Assembly: GCF_900102145.1 (NCBI RefSeq)
Contig: NZ_FNBC01000024.1
Location: 1 to 35,153 of the forward strand
Source of the DNA: Thermus arciformis
GTDB lineage: Bacteria; Deinococcota; Deinococci; Deinococcales; Thermaceae
Length of the DNA stretch: 35,153 bases
Direction of reading: 5' to 3'
The position numbers and the translations under genes are program-made. Of the stretch, positions 17,075 through 31,803 are shown one piece after another. The stretch's first letter is position 1. Every line of letters starts with the position of its first letter. The notes under the pieces were generated by a model that did not search any database, was not told where the DNA came from, and was given only the letters and a program-made list of their open reading frames with translations.

Positions 17075-17699
17075 CGAGGGCCTCCGCCCGGTCCGTGACC
17101 AAGGCCTCCACCCCCCAGGCGGCCAGGGCCTGGGCCCGGTCCCGGGCGTTCACCGTCCAGGCCAAGACCCGGTAGCGGGCCCGAAGCCGGGCCACCTCCT
17201 CCCGGGTGAGGAGGCCCTCCCAGGGGTGCACCCAGGCCACCCCCAGGCAAGGAGCGAGCTCGGAGGCCTCGGGCTTCTCGTAAAGGAGGCCCAAGGGCCC
17301 CACCCCAAGGCGGCGGAGGCGCACCAGGGCCAGGGGGTCAAAGGAGCTCACCCAGATCCGGGGAGAGGGGTAGCGGGCCAGGAGCCGGGCCAGGGCCTCC
17401 TCGCGGCCGTCCGTCTCGGGGGGAAGGCTTTTGAGCTCCACGTTGACCCAGGCCTGGGGGAAGGCCTGGAGCACGGCCTCGAGGGTGGGCACGTAGGCGG
17501 GAAGCTCCCGGGAGGTGAGGGAGGCCAAGGGAAGACCCTCCAGGGTGAAGTCGTGGTGGACCACCAGGACGCCGTCTCGGGTGAGGTGGACGTCCAGCTC
17601 AAACCCGTCCAGGCCCGCCTCCAGGGCCTTGGCGAAGGCCTCCAGGGTGTTCTCCCGCACCCCCTGGGCGAGGCCGCGGTGGCCCAAGCGAAGGAGCAC
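17070..17699 (-). CDS. Glycerophosphodiester phosphodiesterase
   Basis: A TIM-barrel enzyme of the GlpQ/UgpQ family that splits glycerophosphodiesters to glycerol-3-phosphate and an alcohol. A 209-residue, compact cytoplasmic form without signal peptide. Catalytic landmarks: LGHRG and RENTLEAF near the N-terminus, GFELDVHLTRDGVLVVHHD (metal-binding Glu, Asp and catalytic His), NVELKS, and AWTVN near the end. I choose GTG at 17699, six bases after TATACT, rather than upstream in-frame ATGs that would fall inside the divergent promoter. Its stop lies in the ppa -10 box. Confidence 0.9.
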   Translation of the reverse strand: MLLRLGHRGLAQGVRENTLEAFAKALEAGLDGFELDVHLTRDGVLVVHHDFTLEGLPLASLTSRELPAYVPTLEAVLQAFPQAWVNVELKSLPPETDGREEALARLLARYPSPRIWVSSFDPLALVRLRRLGVGPLGLLYEKPEASELAPCLGVAWVHPWEGLLTREEVARLRARYRVLAWTVNARDRAQALAAWGVEALVTDRAEALV

Positions 17700-17721
17700 G
17701 GGTGGAGTATACAATGGGGCC
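17700..17721. promoter_or_regulatory. Bidirectional leaderless promoter, phosphodiesterase / comEA operon
   Basis: Twenty-two bases separate divergent start codons. TATACT (17711-17706, minus) is exactly six bases before the GTG at 17699, and TACAAT (17710-17715, plus) is exactly six bases before the ATG at 17722; the boxes share two base pairs within AGTATACAAT. No -35 hexamers are seen. Second example of the layout found at 8566-8582. Confidence 0.6.
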
Positions 17722-18366
17722 ATGGGCAAGTATGAAGAAGCCTTTTCCCGCACGGGGGAGGTGGCCCTGGCCCGCCTGGAGGGACCGGGGGGGCTTTTGG
17801 CCGTGACGGAAACCCACCTGGTCTACGTGGACGACACCGGGGTCCAGCGCCTGGAGCTCGCCCGCATCCGCCGGATAAGCCGGGGGGAAGGGGGAACCCT
17901 GGCGGTCCAGGGGGAGGGGGCCTCCTTGTCCATCCCCCTGAAGGCCTTCCCCGTGGAGGAGCTCAAGGGGTTCCTGGAGGGCCTCAAGCCCCATGTGGCC
18001 CGGGCCCGCAAGGCCACGAGCGCCCCTCAACCCGCGGCCGCCCCACAGCCCGCCCCCCAGGCCCCGGTGTGGGAGGAGGAAGCCCCGCCTACTCCTCCCC
18101 GGCGGGCCTCCGTGGAGCTGGCCCCCGAGCCGGAGGCCCCGGCGCCCCCGCCGGAGGAGGCCTCCGGCGCCCCGCCAAGGGAGGCCTCGAGGAGGCGGAA
18201 CCCTTTGGCCCTCCCCCTCAAGGTCCTCGCCCTCCTCACCCTGGGCTACACCGTGGCCTTCGCCGCCCTGAACCCCGGGGCCGACCCCTGGGCCCTGGCG
18301 GGGGTGGTCCTGGGTGGGCTGGGCCTGGCCTTGACGGAGTGGTCCTTGGCTACCTCCTCCTCGTAG
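17722..18366 (+). CDS. Membrane protein with PH-like N-domain and Pro/Ala linker, upstream of comEA
   Basis: A 214-residue protein in three parts: residues 1-95 look like a small beta-barrel (LLAVTETHLVYVDDTGVQRLELARIRRIS, a PH-like pattern), residues 96-160 are an Ala/Pro/Glu-rich linker, and residues 165-210 hold two membrane helices (LALPLKVLALLTLGYTVAFA and PWALAGVVLGGLGLALTEW). No family name can be given. It is the first gene of the comEA-comEC operon and overlaps comEA by 28 bases, so a role in DNA uptake is a reasonable guess. Start chosen from the TACAAT box; longer frame text upstream lies in the divergent gene. Confidence 0.7.
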   Translation: MGKYEEAFSRTGEVALARLEGPGGLLAVTETHLVYVDDTGVQRLELARIRRISRGEGGTLAVQGEGASLSIPLKAFPVEELKGFLEGLKPHVARARKATSAPQPAAAPQPAPQAPVWEEEAPPTPPRRASVELAPEPEAPAPPPEEASGAPPREASRRRNPLALPLKVLALLTLGYTVAFAALNPGADPWALAGVVLGGLGLALTEWSLATSSS

Positions 18367-18647
18367 CCCTCCTGGCCCTCCTCGCCCTCTGGCCCAAGCT
18401 GGCCCCAAGCCCAAGGCCCGTGAGGGTGGAGGCCTTCGCCGAGGTCTCTTTCGCCCCGCCCGTCCCTGAGCCCATAAGCCTCAACGCCGCCACCCTGGAG
18501 GAGCTGGAGGCCCTCCCGGGGGTGGGGCCGGTTCTGGCCCGGCGCATCCTCGAGGCCCGCCCCTACCGGCAGGTGGAGGACCTCCTCCGGGTGAAGGGCA
18601 TCGGGCCCGCCACCTTGGAACGCCTCCGCCCCTACGTGCGGCCATGA
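18339..18647 (+). CDS. comEA: ComEA-type DNA-binding competence protein
   Basis: A short (102-residue) ComEA: one N-terminal membrane segment (about residues 2-19, GYLLLVALLALLALW), a ~25-residue spacer, and two helix-hairpin-helix units, SLNAATLEELEALPGVGPVLARRI and LLRVKGIGPATLERL. ComEA binds incoming double-stranded DNA at the outer face of the inner membrane and passes it to ComEC. The best start is GTG 18339, inside the end of the previous gene (28-base overlap). The end overlaps comEC by four bases (ATGA). Lack of an SLBB domain is as in other Thermus and Gram-negative forms. Confidence 0.88.
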   Translation: MVLGYLLLVALLALLALWPKLAPSPRPVRVEAFAEVSFAPPVPEPISLNAATLEELEALPGVGPVLARRILEARPYRQVEDLLRVKGIGPATLERLRPYVRP

Positions 18648-20674
18648 GGAGCCTGGCTTCCCCTGGGGTGGCCCTGGGCTTAGGAGGGCTTCTGGGCGCC
18701 CTCGGCCTCTCCCACCCCTGGGCGCTTTCCTTGGCCCTTCTCCTCCTCCCCTGGTACCGCCTTCCCCTGGCCCTGGGGGCGGTCCTGGTCCTCCTCCAGG
18801 GCCTCCTCTTCCCCCTCCCGGAACCCCCCCATGGCCTTCGGCTGGAGGGGAGCTTCGCCGTTCGGGGAGGCTTCACCCTGTGGGAGGGAGAGCCCCTGCG
18901 CCTGAAGGCCTTCCCCCCTTTGGCCGATGGGGTGTACCGGCTTCGGGGCTACCTGGCCCCTCCCGAGCCCAAGCGCAACCCCGGGGGGTTTGACGAGAAG
19001 GCCTGGCTCCTGTCCAGGGGGGTGCGGGGGGTGTTTCACGTGGAACGGGCGGTGCCCCTCGCCCCCCTCCCCGACCCCCAGGGGCCTTTCCGGGAGCGCC
19101 TAGGCCAAGGGCTTTCCCCGCCTTCCCGGGAGGTCCTGGAAGGGCTCGTCCTGGGGGACAAGGAGGGCCTGGAAGAGGCCTACGCCGCCTTCCAAAAGGC
19201 GGGCCTCGCCCACCTCCTGGCGGTTTCGGGCCTCCACGTGGGCTTCCTGGTGGGGGCGGCGGCCCTCCTGCCCCTGGGGCGGTGGCGCTACCTCATAGCC
19301 CTCGCCCTCCTCCCCGTTTACCTCCTCCTCGCCGGGCCAAGCCCCTCCCTGGTGCGGGCGAGCCTCATGGCGGGCCTGTCCCTCCTGGGGCTTTTCCTGG
19401 GCCTGGGCGGGGCGGGGGTGCTCCAGGGCCTGGGGCTCGCCCTCTTCCTCCAGCTCCTCCTCCGCCCCGAGGCCTGGCTCTCCCTGGGCTTGCAGCTCTC
19501 CTACCTGGCGGTCTTGGGCCTGGCCCTGGTCCTTCCGGCCCTCAGGCTTCCCCCCGGGCCCAGGGGCCACCTCCTCGGGGGGCTTGCCGCAAGCCTCGCC
19601 GCCCAGGCCTTCCTCGCCCCTTTGCTCCTCCACCGCTTCGGCTTCCTGCCCCTCCTCGCCCCCCTGGCCAACCTCCTGGCCCTCCCCCTGGTGGCCCTCC
19701 TCGTGCCCCTGGGGTTCCTCAAGCTCCTCCTGGGGGGCCTCCTCGTCCCCCTGGTGGAGCCCCTCGCCCAGGGGCTCCTCTTCCTGGCGGGGATCGCAGC
19801 CCAAGGGCCCCTCCTCCGCTGGGGGGAGATCGCCCCGGTGGGGTTCGCCCTCTACTACCTGGGCCTTCTCCCCTTCCTCCTCGCCCTTCACAGGAAGCTC
19901 CCCTGGCGGCGCGCCTTCCTTCTCGCCACGCTTCCCGTCCTGGCAAGCCTCTTCGCCGCCTGGCCAAAGCCTTTGGACCTCTGGGCCCTGGACGTGGGCC
20001 ACGGGGACGCCCTTCTCGCCCGGATGGGCGGGGCCGAGGTCCTGGTGGACGGGGGCCGGGCGGAGAAAGGGGAGACCGTGGTGCGGGCCCTCCGGGCCCT
20101 GGGGGTGGAGGCCCTGGAGCTTTTGGTGGCCACCCACCCCGACGCCGACCACTACGGGGGGCTTCTGCGGGTGGTGGAGGAGGTCCCCGTGGGCCTCGCC
20201 CTCCTCTCCCCCGCCTTCCCCCGGGACCACCCCCTGGTGGAGGCCCTAAAGGCCCGGGGCGTGCCCTTCCGCTTCCCGGGTGCGGGAAGCGAGCTGGCCG
20301 TGGGCCGGGGGAGGGTCCGGGCGCTCTGGCCGAAGGCTTTAAGCGGGGAGGACAACCAAGACGGCCTGGTGCTCCTTCTGGACTTCGGAAGGGCGCGGGC
20401 CCTCCTCCTGGCGGACGTGCCCGAGGCGGTGGAAAGGGAGCTCGCCGTGGGCCCGGTGGAGGTCCTCAAGGTGAGCCACCACGGCTCCCGCACGGGCACC
20501 TCCGAGGCCCTGCTGGCACGGGCCAGGCCCCAGGTGGCCCTCATCGGGGTGGGGGCCAACCCCTTCGGCCACCCCCACCCGGAGGTCCTAAAGCGCCTAA
20601 AGGCCCACGGCGTCCAGGTGGCCCGCACGGACCGCATGGGGGCGGTGCGGGTCTTCTTCGGCTACGCCTGGTAG
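18644..20674 (+). CDS. comEC: ComEC/Rec2 DNA-uptake channel
   Basis: The 676-residue inner-membrane channel for single-stranded DNA in natural transformation. Order: N-terminal helices and DUF4131-like region (1-150), Competence domain with [15 protein letters not shown] (about residue 190) and ~8 membrane segments up to about 430, then a metallo-beta-lactamase-fold domain (about 440-676) with [19 protein letters not shown], and SHHGS. The HxDxDH metal motif is intact, so a nuclease role is possible. DVGHGD replaces the common DVGQGD. Preceded by comEA with ATGA overlap and ends in a 13-base overlap with convergent parB. It also carries a parS-like site. Confidence 0.93.
   Translation: MRSLASPGVALGLGGLLGALGLSHPWALSLALLLLPWYRLPLALGAVLVLLQGLLFPLPEPPHGLRLEGSFAVRGGFTLWEGEPLRLKAFPPLADGVYRLRGYLAPPEPKRNPGGFDEKAWLLSRGVRGVFHVERAVPLAPLPDPQGPFRERLGQGLSPPSREVLEGLVLGDKEGLEEAYAAFQKAGLAHLLAVSGLHVGFLVGAAALLPLGRWRYLIALALLPVYLLLAGPSPSLVRASLMAGLSLLGLFLGLGGAGVLQGLGLALFLQLLLRPEAWLSLGLQLSYLAVLGLALVLPALRLPPGPRGHLLGGLAASLAAQAFLAPLLLHRFGFLPLLAPLANLLALPLVALLVPLGFLKLLLGGLLVPLVEPLAQGLLFLAGIAAQGPLLRWGEIAPVGFALYYLGLLPFLLALHRKLPWRRAFLLATLPVLASLFAAWPKPLDLWALDVGHGDALLARMGGAEVLVDGGRAEKGETVVRALRALGVEALELLVATHPDADHYGGLLRVVEEVPVGLALLSPAFPRDHPLVEALKARGVPFRFPGAGSELAVGRGRVRALWPKALSGEDNQDGLVLLLDFGRARALLLADVPEAVERELAVGPVEVLKVSHHGSRTGTSEALLARARPQVALIGVGANPFGHPHPEVLKRLKAHGVQVARTDRMGAVRVFFGYAW
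19032..19047. promoter_or_regulatory. parS-like site within comEC
   Basis: TGTTTCACGTGGAACG differs from the widespread bacterial parS palindrome TGTTTCACGTGAAACA at two positions (12 and 16). It is about 1.6 kb from parB. Binding by ParB is inferred. Confidence 0.7.
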
Positions 20675-20680
20675 CCGAGG
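20656..20680. terminator. Bidirectional hairpin at comEC/parB junction
   Basis: CTTCGGCTAC (20656-20665) pairs with GTAGCCGAGG (20671-20680) around a five-base loop, with a single T-G wobble. The comEC stop TAG and the parB stop (CTA on plus) are both in the stem. No T-run follows on either side. Confidence 0.5.
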
Positions 20681-21468
20681 CGCTCCAGGAGGGCCTCCAG
20701 CTCCTCCAGGGAGCGGTAATGGATGACCACCCGGCCCCGCTTTCCCCCCACCACCCGCACCGGCAGGCCCAGGTGCCGGGAAAGCTCCAGGGAGAGGGGA
20801 GACTCCTCCTTGGCCTTCCGGCCCCGGGCAAGCCGCTCCCTTAAGGCCTCCGCCTGGCGCACGGAAAGCCCCTTGGAAAGGATCTCCCTAAGCCCCCAAA
20901 GCCGCTCCTCAGGGGAAAGCATCAGCAGGGCCCGGGCGTGCCCGGCGGTGATCTCCCCCCTTTCCAGGGCCTGAAGCACCTCCTCGGGGAGCTGGAGGAG
21001 CCTGAGGGCGTTGGCCACGGTGGAGCGGGCCTTGCCCACCTTTTGGGCCACCTCCTCCTGGGTGAGGCCCATCTCCAAAAGGGCCTGGTACCCCCGGGCC
21101 TCCTCCACGGGGGAGAGGTCTTCCCGCTGGAGGTTCTCCACCAGGGCGAGCTCCAAGGCCTCCCGGTCCGTGAGGTCCTTGACCACGGCGGGGACCTCCT
21201 GGAGGCCCGCCATCTGCGCCGCCCGGAAGCGCCGCTCCCCGGCCACCAGCTCAAACCCCTCCCCCCTGGGCCGCACCAGGAGGGGCTGGAGGAGGCCCTT
21301 TTCCCGAATGGACTGGGCGAGCTCTTCCAGCCCCTCCTGGGGAAAGCGCTTCCTGGGCTGGTGGGGGTTGGGCCGGATGGCCGCCAGGGGCAGGCGCACC
21401 ACGCTGCCGCTTCCCTTGGGGAGGAGGGCCTCGAGGCCCCTCCCGAGGCCGCTAGCCTTCTTGGACAC
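20662..21468 (-). CDS. parB: Chromosome-partitioning protein ParB (Spo0J)
   Basis: A 268-residue ParB. From the N-terminus: [12 protein letters not shown] (the ParA-stimulating region), the CTP-binding fold with [19 protein letters not shown] and [20 protein letters not shown], the helix-turn-helix [24 protein letters not shown] that reads parS, and a C-terminal dimerisation domain ([25 protein letters not shown]). ParB loads at parS, spreads as a CTP clamp and recruits SMC. GTG at 21468 lies inside the end of parA (17-base overlap). Three parS-like sites lie within 3.5 kb. Confidence 0.96.
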   Translation of the reverse strand: MSKKASGLGRGLEALLPKGSGSVVRLPLAAIRPNPHQPRKRFPQEGLEELAQSIREKGLLQPLLVRPRGEGFELVAGERRFRAAQMAGLQEVPAVVKDLTDREALELALVENLQREDLSPVEEARGYQALLEMGLTQEEVAQKVGKARSTVANALRLLQLPEEVLQALERGEITAGHARALLMLSPEERLWGLREILSKGLSVRQAEALRERLARGRKAKEESPLSLELSRHLGLPVRVVGGKRGRVVIHYRSLEELEALLERLGYQA

Positions 21469-22186
21469 GGGCCATCACCTCCTCAGCCAGGCGGCGGTAG
21501 GCGTGGGCCCCAGGGGAGGTGGGGGCGTGCTGGGCGATGGTGCGGCCGAAGCTTGGCGCCTCCGCCAGGCGCACGCTCCGGGGCACCACCGTCCAGAAGA
21601 CCAGCTCCCCGAAGTGGCCCCTGAGCTCCGCCTCCACCTGCTGGGAAAGCAGGGTGCGGCCGTCGTACATGGTGATGAGGAGGCCCAAAAGCCGCAAGGC
21701 GGGGTTCAGGCGGCCCCGGACCTCCTCCAGGGTGGAGAGCACCCCCGCCACCCCCTCCAGGGCGTAGTACTCCGCCTGCACGGGCACCAGGACCCCCTGG
21801 GCCGCCCCCAGGGCGTTTAAGGTGAGGGGGGAGAGGCTTGGGGGGACGTCCAGGAGGGTGAACTCGTACCCCTCGTCCCCCAGGGCCTTGGCCAGGGCCA
21901 GGGGGTCCTCCGCCAGCTCCAGGGTGGCCCCCACCAGGTCGGGGGTGGCGGGGAGGAGGTGGAAGGCGTCCACGGCCTGGACCAGGCCCTCCAAGGGCTC
22001 CCCCTGGAGCAGGTGGTACACGCCCTTCCGGGGGCGCAGGCCGAGGCCGCTCGTGGCGTTCCCCTGCGGGTCCAGGTCCACCAGGAGCACGCGCTTGCCC
22101 ATCCGGCCCAGGTAGGCCGCCAGGTTGATGGCGGTGGTGGTCTTCCCCACCCCTCCCTTCTGGTTCACCAAGGCGATGCGGCGCAC
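21452..22186 (-). CDS. parA: Chromosome-partitioning ATPase ParA (Soj)
   Basis: A 244-residue Soj-type ParA. Deviant Walker [19 protein letters not shown] starts at about residue 10; [16 protein letters not shown] and [19 protein letters not shown] (Walker B region) follow, with [13 protein letters not shown]. It lacks the helix-turn-helix extension of plasmid ParA, as expected for the chromosomal type. It binds DNA non-specifically as an ATP dimer and is released by ParB. GTG at 22186 is seven bases after the rsmG stop and preceded by AAGGGCGAG. In an operon mnmG-rsmG-parA-parB, the classic order near oriC. Confidence 0.96.
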   Translation of the reverse strand: MRRIALVNQKGGVGKTTTAINLAAYLGRMGKRVLLVDLDPQGNATSGLGLRPRKGVYHLLQGEPLEGLVQAVDAFHLLPATPDLVGATLELAEDPLALAKALGDEGYEFTLLDVPPSLSPLTLNALGAAQGVLVPVQAEYYALEGVAGVLSTLEEVRGRLNPALRLLGLLITMYDGRTLLSQQVEAELRGHFGELVFWTVVPRSVRLAEAPSFGRTIAQHAPTSPGAHAYRRLAEEVMARVQEG

Positions 22187-22193
22187 CTCGCCC

Positions 22194-24733
<2,540 letters not shown>

Positions 24734-24743
24734 CCCGCCCTCC

Positions 24744-24792
24744 ACTTTACCCGAGCCCGTGGCGTAGAATGTTCCCCTGGACGGGGGTGGCC
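24744..24792. promoter_or_regulatory. Divergent mnmG / dnaA promoter region
   Basis: On the minus strand TAAAGT (24749-24744) precedes the mnmG ATG by ten bases, with GGAGGGCGGG between. On the plus strand TAGAAT (24765-24770) precedes dnaA, with GGGGGTGG (24783-24790) as ribosome-binding site. An ATG at 24769 lies partly in the -10 box and so is unlikely to be the dnaA start. Confidence 0.5.
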
Positions 24793-26106
24793 TTGACCCA
24801 CGAGGCGGTTTGGCAACACGTCCTGGAGCACATCCGGCGCAACATCACCGAGGTGGAGTTCCACACCTGGTTTGAGAGGATCCGTCCCCTGGGCCTAAGG
24901 GACGGGGTCTTAGAGCTCGCCGTGCCCACCTCCTTCGCCCTGGACTGGATCCGGCGGCACTACGCCGAGCTCATCCAGGAGGCCCTGGGCCTCCTGGGGG
25001 CCCAGGCTCCCCGCTTTGAGCTCAAGGTGGTGCCGGGGGCCGTGGTCCAGGAGGACATCTTCCAGGCCTCCCCCAAGCCGGAAAGCGAAAAACCCAAGCT
25101 CAACCCCAAGTACACCTTTGAGAACTTCGTGGTGGGGCCCAACAACTCCATGGCCCACGCCGCGGCGGTGGCCGTGGCCGAGTCCCCGGGCCGCGCCTAC
25201 AACCCCCTCTTCATCTACGGGGGGGTGGGCCTGGGGAAGACCCACCTGATGCACGCCGTAGGCCACTCCGTGGCCAAGCGCTTCCCCCACCTGAAGATCG
25301 AGTACGTCTCCACGGAAACCTTCACCAACGAGCTCATCAACGCCATCCGGGAAGACCGCATGGCGGAGTTTCGCGAGCGCTACCGCTCCGTGGACCTCCT
25401 CCTGGTGGACGACATCCAGTTCATCGCCGGCAAGGAGCGGACCCAGGAGGAGTTCTTCCACACCTTTAACGCCCTCTACGAGGCCCACAAGCAGATCATT
25501 CTCTCTTCCGACCGGCCGCCCAAGGACATCCTGACCCTCGAGGCCCGCCTCCGGAGCCGCTTTGAGTGGGGGCTCATCACCGACATCCAGCCCCCCGACC
25601 TGGAAACCCGCATCGCTATCCTCAAGATGAACGCCGAGCAGCGGGGCCTGAGGGTGAGCGAGGAGGTCCTGGAGTACATCGCCCGGCAGGTCACCTCCAA
25701 CATCCGCGAGCTGGAAGGCGCCCTCATGCGGGCCATCGCCTACGCCTCCCTAAACGGGGTGGAGCTCACCCGCAGCGTGGCCGCCAAGGCCCTCTCCGAC
25801 ATCTTCGCCCCGCGGGAGGTGGAGGTGGACCCCCAGGAGATCGTGCGCAAGGTGGCCGAGCACTTCGCCCTCCGCCCCGAGGACCTCGTGGGCGGGGGCC
25901 GGAGGAAGGAGGTGGTGCTTCCCCGCCAGATCGCCATGTACCTGGTGCGGGAGCTCACCCGCGCCTCCTTGCCCGAGATCGGCCAGCTTTTCGGGGGCCG
26001 CGACCACACCACCGTCCTCTACGCCATCCAGAAGATCCAGGAGCTTTCGGAGAGCGACCGGGAGGTGCAAAGCCTCCTGAGGTCCTTGCGGGAGGTGCTG
26101 GCGTGA
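24793..26106 (+). CDS. dnaA: Chromosomal replication initiator DnaA
   Basis: AAA+ initiator that binds DnaA boxes and melts oriC. About 437 residues from TTG at 24793 ([20 protein letters not shown]); a longer form could start at ATG 24769. Domain I is residues 1-85, the linker includes [14 protein letters not shown], and the AAA+ domain runs from [10 protein letters not shown] with Walker [16 protein letters not shown] (about residue 143) and Walker [22 protein letters not shown]. Domain IV carries the box-reading helix-turn-helix with [16 protein letters not shown] chose TTG because GGGGGTGG sits just before it and the ATG overlaps the -10 box. oriC follows directly. Confidence 0.97.
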   Translation: MTHEAVWQHVLEHIRRNITEVEFHTWFERIRPLGLRDGVLELAVPTSFALDWIRRHYAELIQEALGLLGAQAPRFELKVVPGAVVQEDIFQASPKPESEKPKLNPKYTFENFVVGPNNSMAHAAAVAVAESPGRAYNPLFIYGGVGLGKTHLMHAVGHSVAKRFPHLKIEYVSTETFTNELINAIREDRMAEFRERYRSVDLLLVDDIQFIAGKERTQEEFFHTFNALYEAHKQIILSSDRPPKDILTLEARLRSRFEWGLITDIQPPDLETRIAILKMNAEQRGLRVSEEVLEYIARQVTSNIRELEGALMRAIAYASLNGVELTRSVAAKALSDIFAPREVEVDPQEIVRKVAEHFALRPEDLVGGGRRKEVVLPRQIAMYLVRELTRASLPEIGQLFGGRDHTTVLYAIQKIQELSESDREVQSLLRSLREVLA

Positions 26107-26110
26107 CCCC

Positions 26111-26214
26111 TGTGGATAACCTGTGGATAACCCTGTGGATAAGTGTCCTTTTCCTGTGGATAACCTTGTGGACAACCTGTGGACAACTTCCCCAGGGCGA
26201 GGCCCTGTGGAAAA
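26111..26214 (+). repeat. DnaA boxes 1-7, forward orientation
   Basis: Seven boxes related to TGTGGATAA: exact at 26111, 26122, 26134 and 26155; one mismatch (TGTGGACAA) at 26167 and 26178; and TGTGGAAAA at 26206. Spacings are 11, 12, 21, 12, 11 and 28 bases, mostly near one helical turn. Confidence 0.93.
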
Positions 26215-26266
26215 CCCGCCACTTATCCACACCTTATCCACAGGCCCGGGCGGGTTTTCCACAGGG
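26203..26266. repeat. 18-bp perfect inverted repeat in oriC
   Basis: CCCTGTGGAAAACCCGCC (26203-26220) is the exact reverse complement of 26249-26266. Each arm holds one variant box (7 and 10); boxes 8 and 9 are in the 28-base centre. Confidence 0.85.
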
Positions 26267-26328
26267 GTTATCCACAGGCCCTTTTCCCTTCCAGACGGCC
26301 TTCCTGCCCCCTTATCCACATATCCACA
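26223..26328 (-). repeat. DnaA boxes 8-13, reverse orientation
   Basis: Six boxes related to TTATCCACA: exact at 26223, 26234, 26268 and 26312; TTTTCCACA at 26255; ATATCCACA at 26320, which overlaps its neighbour by one base. They face the AT-rich zone. Confidence 0.93.
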
Positions 26329-26332
26329 GCCC

Positions 26333-26393
26333 CTACTACTACGGCTACGGATCTTTTAAAGCTTTAAAAAGACTTTAGTAGTAACAGTAGAAG
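26333..26393. other. DnaA-trio-like repeats and AT palindrome (unwinding zone)
   Basis: From box 13 outward: GCCC, then CTACTACTACGGCTACGG (26333-26350), whose complement reads 3'-GAT triplets away from the box, as in the Bacillus DnaA-trio element; then the perfect palindrome TTTTAAAGCTTTAAAA (26354-26369); then in opposite orientation TAGTAGTAACAGTAGAAG (26376-26393). Confidence 0.65.
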
Positions 26394-26405
26394 GAGGAGC
26401 GGAGA

Positions 26406-30243
<3,838 letters not shown>

Positions 30244-30247
<4 letters not shown>

Positions 30248-31704
30248 GGGAAGAGGGCCAGGGCGCTCACCACGGGCCTAGGCGAGCCCGAGTAGGGGCT
30301 TCTTAGCTTCCCCTTCACCCAGAGCTGGGCCGAACCGCCCCCGTCCATCCTGAGCGCGTTCCAGGCCCCCAAGGAAAGGAGGGCCCGGGCCAGGGCCCCG
30401 GGGGTGGTGGGTTCGGAGACGAGGAGCCAGAGCTTCCCCTCCTTCGTCCAGGCCACCGCCGCCTGGGGGGCCACGGCCTGGAGGGGTCTTGGGTCCTTGA
30501 AGTTCTCCGCGGCGGGGTCGTAGGCGTACCGGCCCTCCTTGAGGAGGAGGGGGCCGCCCTCCAGGGCGTAGCGGAAGGGGGGGTCCAAGCGCCCGTAAAG
30601 GGAAAGCCGCTCCCCGGGGCCCAAGGGGAAGGGCGGGGCCCCCTTGGGGAAGGCGAGGGCCCAGTGCCCCGGGGGAAGCTCCGCCGGGGCGGGGAGGAGG
30701 GCCACCACCCGGTCCTCCCGTACCAGGGCCACCTCCTCCCCCTCCCGCCCCACGGTCCCCGGCACCGTGTGGGCGGTGTAGCGGGCGCGGGAGGCGTTCA
30801 CCCCCACCCGGACCCGGCTCCCGTCCGGCCCCACCGCCTCGGCCACGAACTGGGGGAAGCCGAGGAAAAAGGTGAACTCGTCCCAAAGCAGGGCCACCCG
30901 GCCGTAGGGGTAAGAGACCGTCACCCCGTCCTGCACCCAAAGCCCGATGGGGGTGCCCGTCTTCGGGTCAAAGTAGCCGCCGTTCAAGACGGCGAGGGCC
31001 CCCGGGGCCAGGTCCTTGGGAAGCGCCCTCTTCCCCGGGGTGCCCACGGGGAGGAGCCTTCCCCGTTCCGCCTCCACCAGGTAAAGCCTAAGGGGCTCGG
31101 GGGCGAAGCCGTAGACCTCCCGGTAGCGCACCCCGGGGGAGAGGACCTCCTCTACCTCGGGGGCGAGGAGGTAGAGGTCCAGGACCAGGCGGGGGGGGTC
31201 TTGAAGGGGGAAGAGGCGGTGGTAGAGGTGGCCCTGTTCCGCCCTCAGGGCGAGCTCGGTGGCCTCGGGGAGAAGGCGGACCCTGGCCTTTAGGCCCTTA
31301 GGCCAGGGGGCCTTGAGGAGGTCCGGGGCGAGGTAGGGAAGGCGGAGGGTGGCCTCCCCTTCCCCCCGCCCCTCCCGGGGCTCGGCCGGGTAGGGGGCGG
31401 GCAGGTCCAGGACCACCCGGAGGCCTTTGGGCTTCTCCCCGAAGCGCACCCCCGCCTCCGCCACCCGGAAGTACCCCAGGGCCTTCAGCGCCTCCAAGGG
31501 GAAAAGCTCCCCTTGGGGCGGGGGAAGCTCCGCCCCCAAGGGCTCGCTCCAGCCCACCCCGGGGACGTAGACGAAGCGCTTCCCGCCCCCCTGGTACACC
31601 CAGGCCCCCCCTTCCTCCCGGAAGGTGAGCCCCAGCTGTTCCACGGGAAGGAGGGTCTGGCCTAGGCCAAGGCCGAAAAGGAGGAGGAGGGCAAACCGCC
31701 TCAT
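30244..31704 (-). CDS. Secreted phosphodiester glycosidase-like (NAGPA family) protein
   Basis: A 486-residue protein with an N-terminal signal peptide (MRRFALLLLFGLGLGQTLL). Its C-terminal half is the NAGPA-type domain: VLNGGYFDPKTGTPIGLWVQDG, SRARYTAHTVPG, LEGGPLLLKEGRYA, then the hallmark RMDGGGSAQLW. In animals the family removes GlcNAc from a phosphodiester; in bacteria members act on exported phosphodiester-linked sugars. The first ~200 residues are beta-rich and resemble periplasmic accessory domains but I cannot name them. ATG at 31704 is chosen from the signal peptide; GGGAGG lies directly against it, closer than is usual. Confidence 0.85.
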
Positions 31705-31803
31705 CCTCCCAGGAAACCAAAACTTTCTGAGAAGCGGATGGAGCCTTATACCCTTTCCCCGAGCTTCCTTGGCCCAGCTGGCCCGGGGAAGCCCCTTGCG
31801 GAC

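Larger units (their letters stand above)
26107..26395. other. Chromosome replication origin oriC
   Basis: The 299-base dnaA-dnaN gap contains 13 DnaA boxes, a GC cluster, DnaA-trio-like repeats and an AT-rich palindrome, followed by the dnaN ribosome-binding site (AAGGAGG). The layout (7 boxes in one direction, then 6 in the other) is that of the T. thermophilus origin. This is the only long gene-free stretch in the window. Confidence 0.95.

Noticed and set aside
19282-20844. Plus-strand open frame of 520 codons overlapping comEC and parB
   Set aside because: Proline/arginine-rich frame shift of comEC; crosses the convergent junction.
24769-24771. ATG as dnaA start
   Set aside because: Lies in the -10 box and has no ribosome-binding site; kept only as an alternative.
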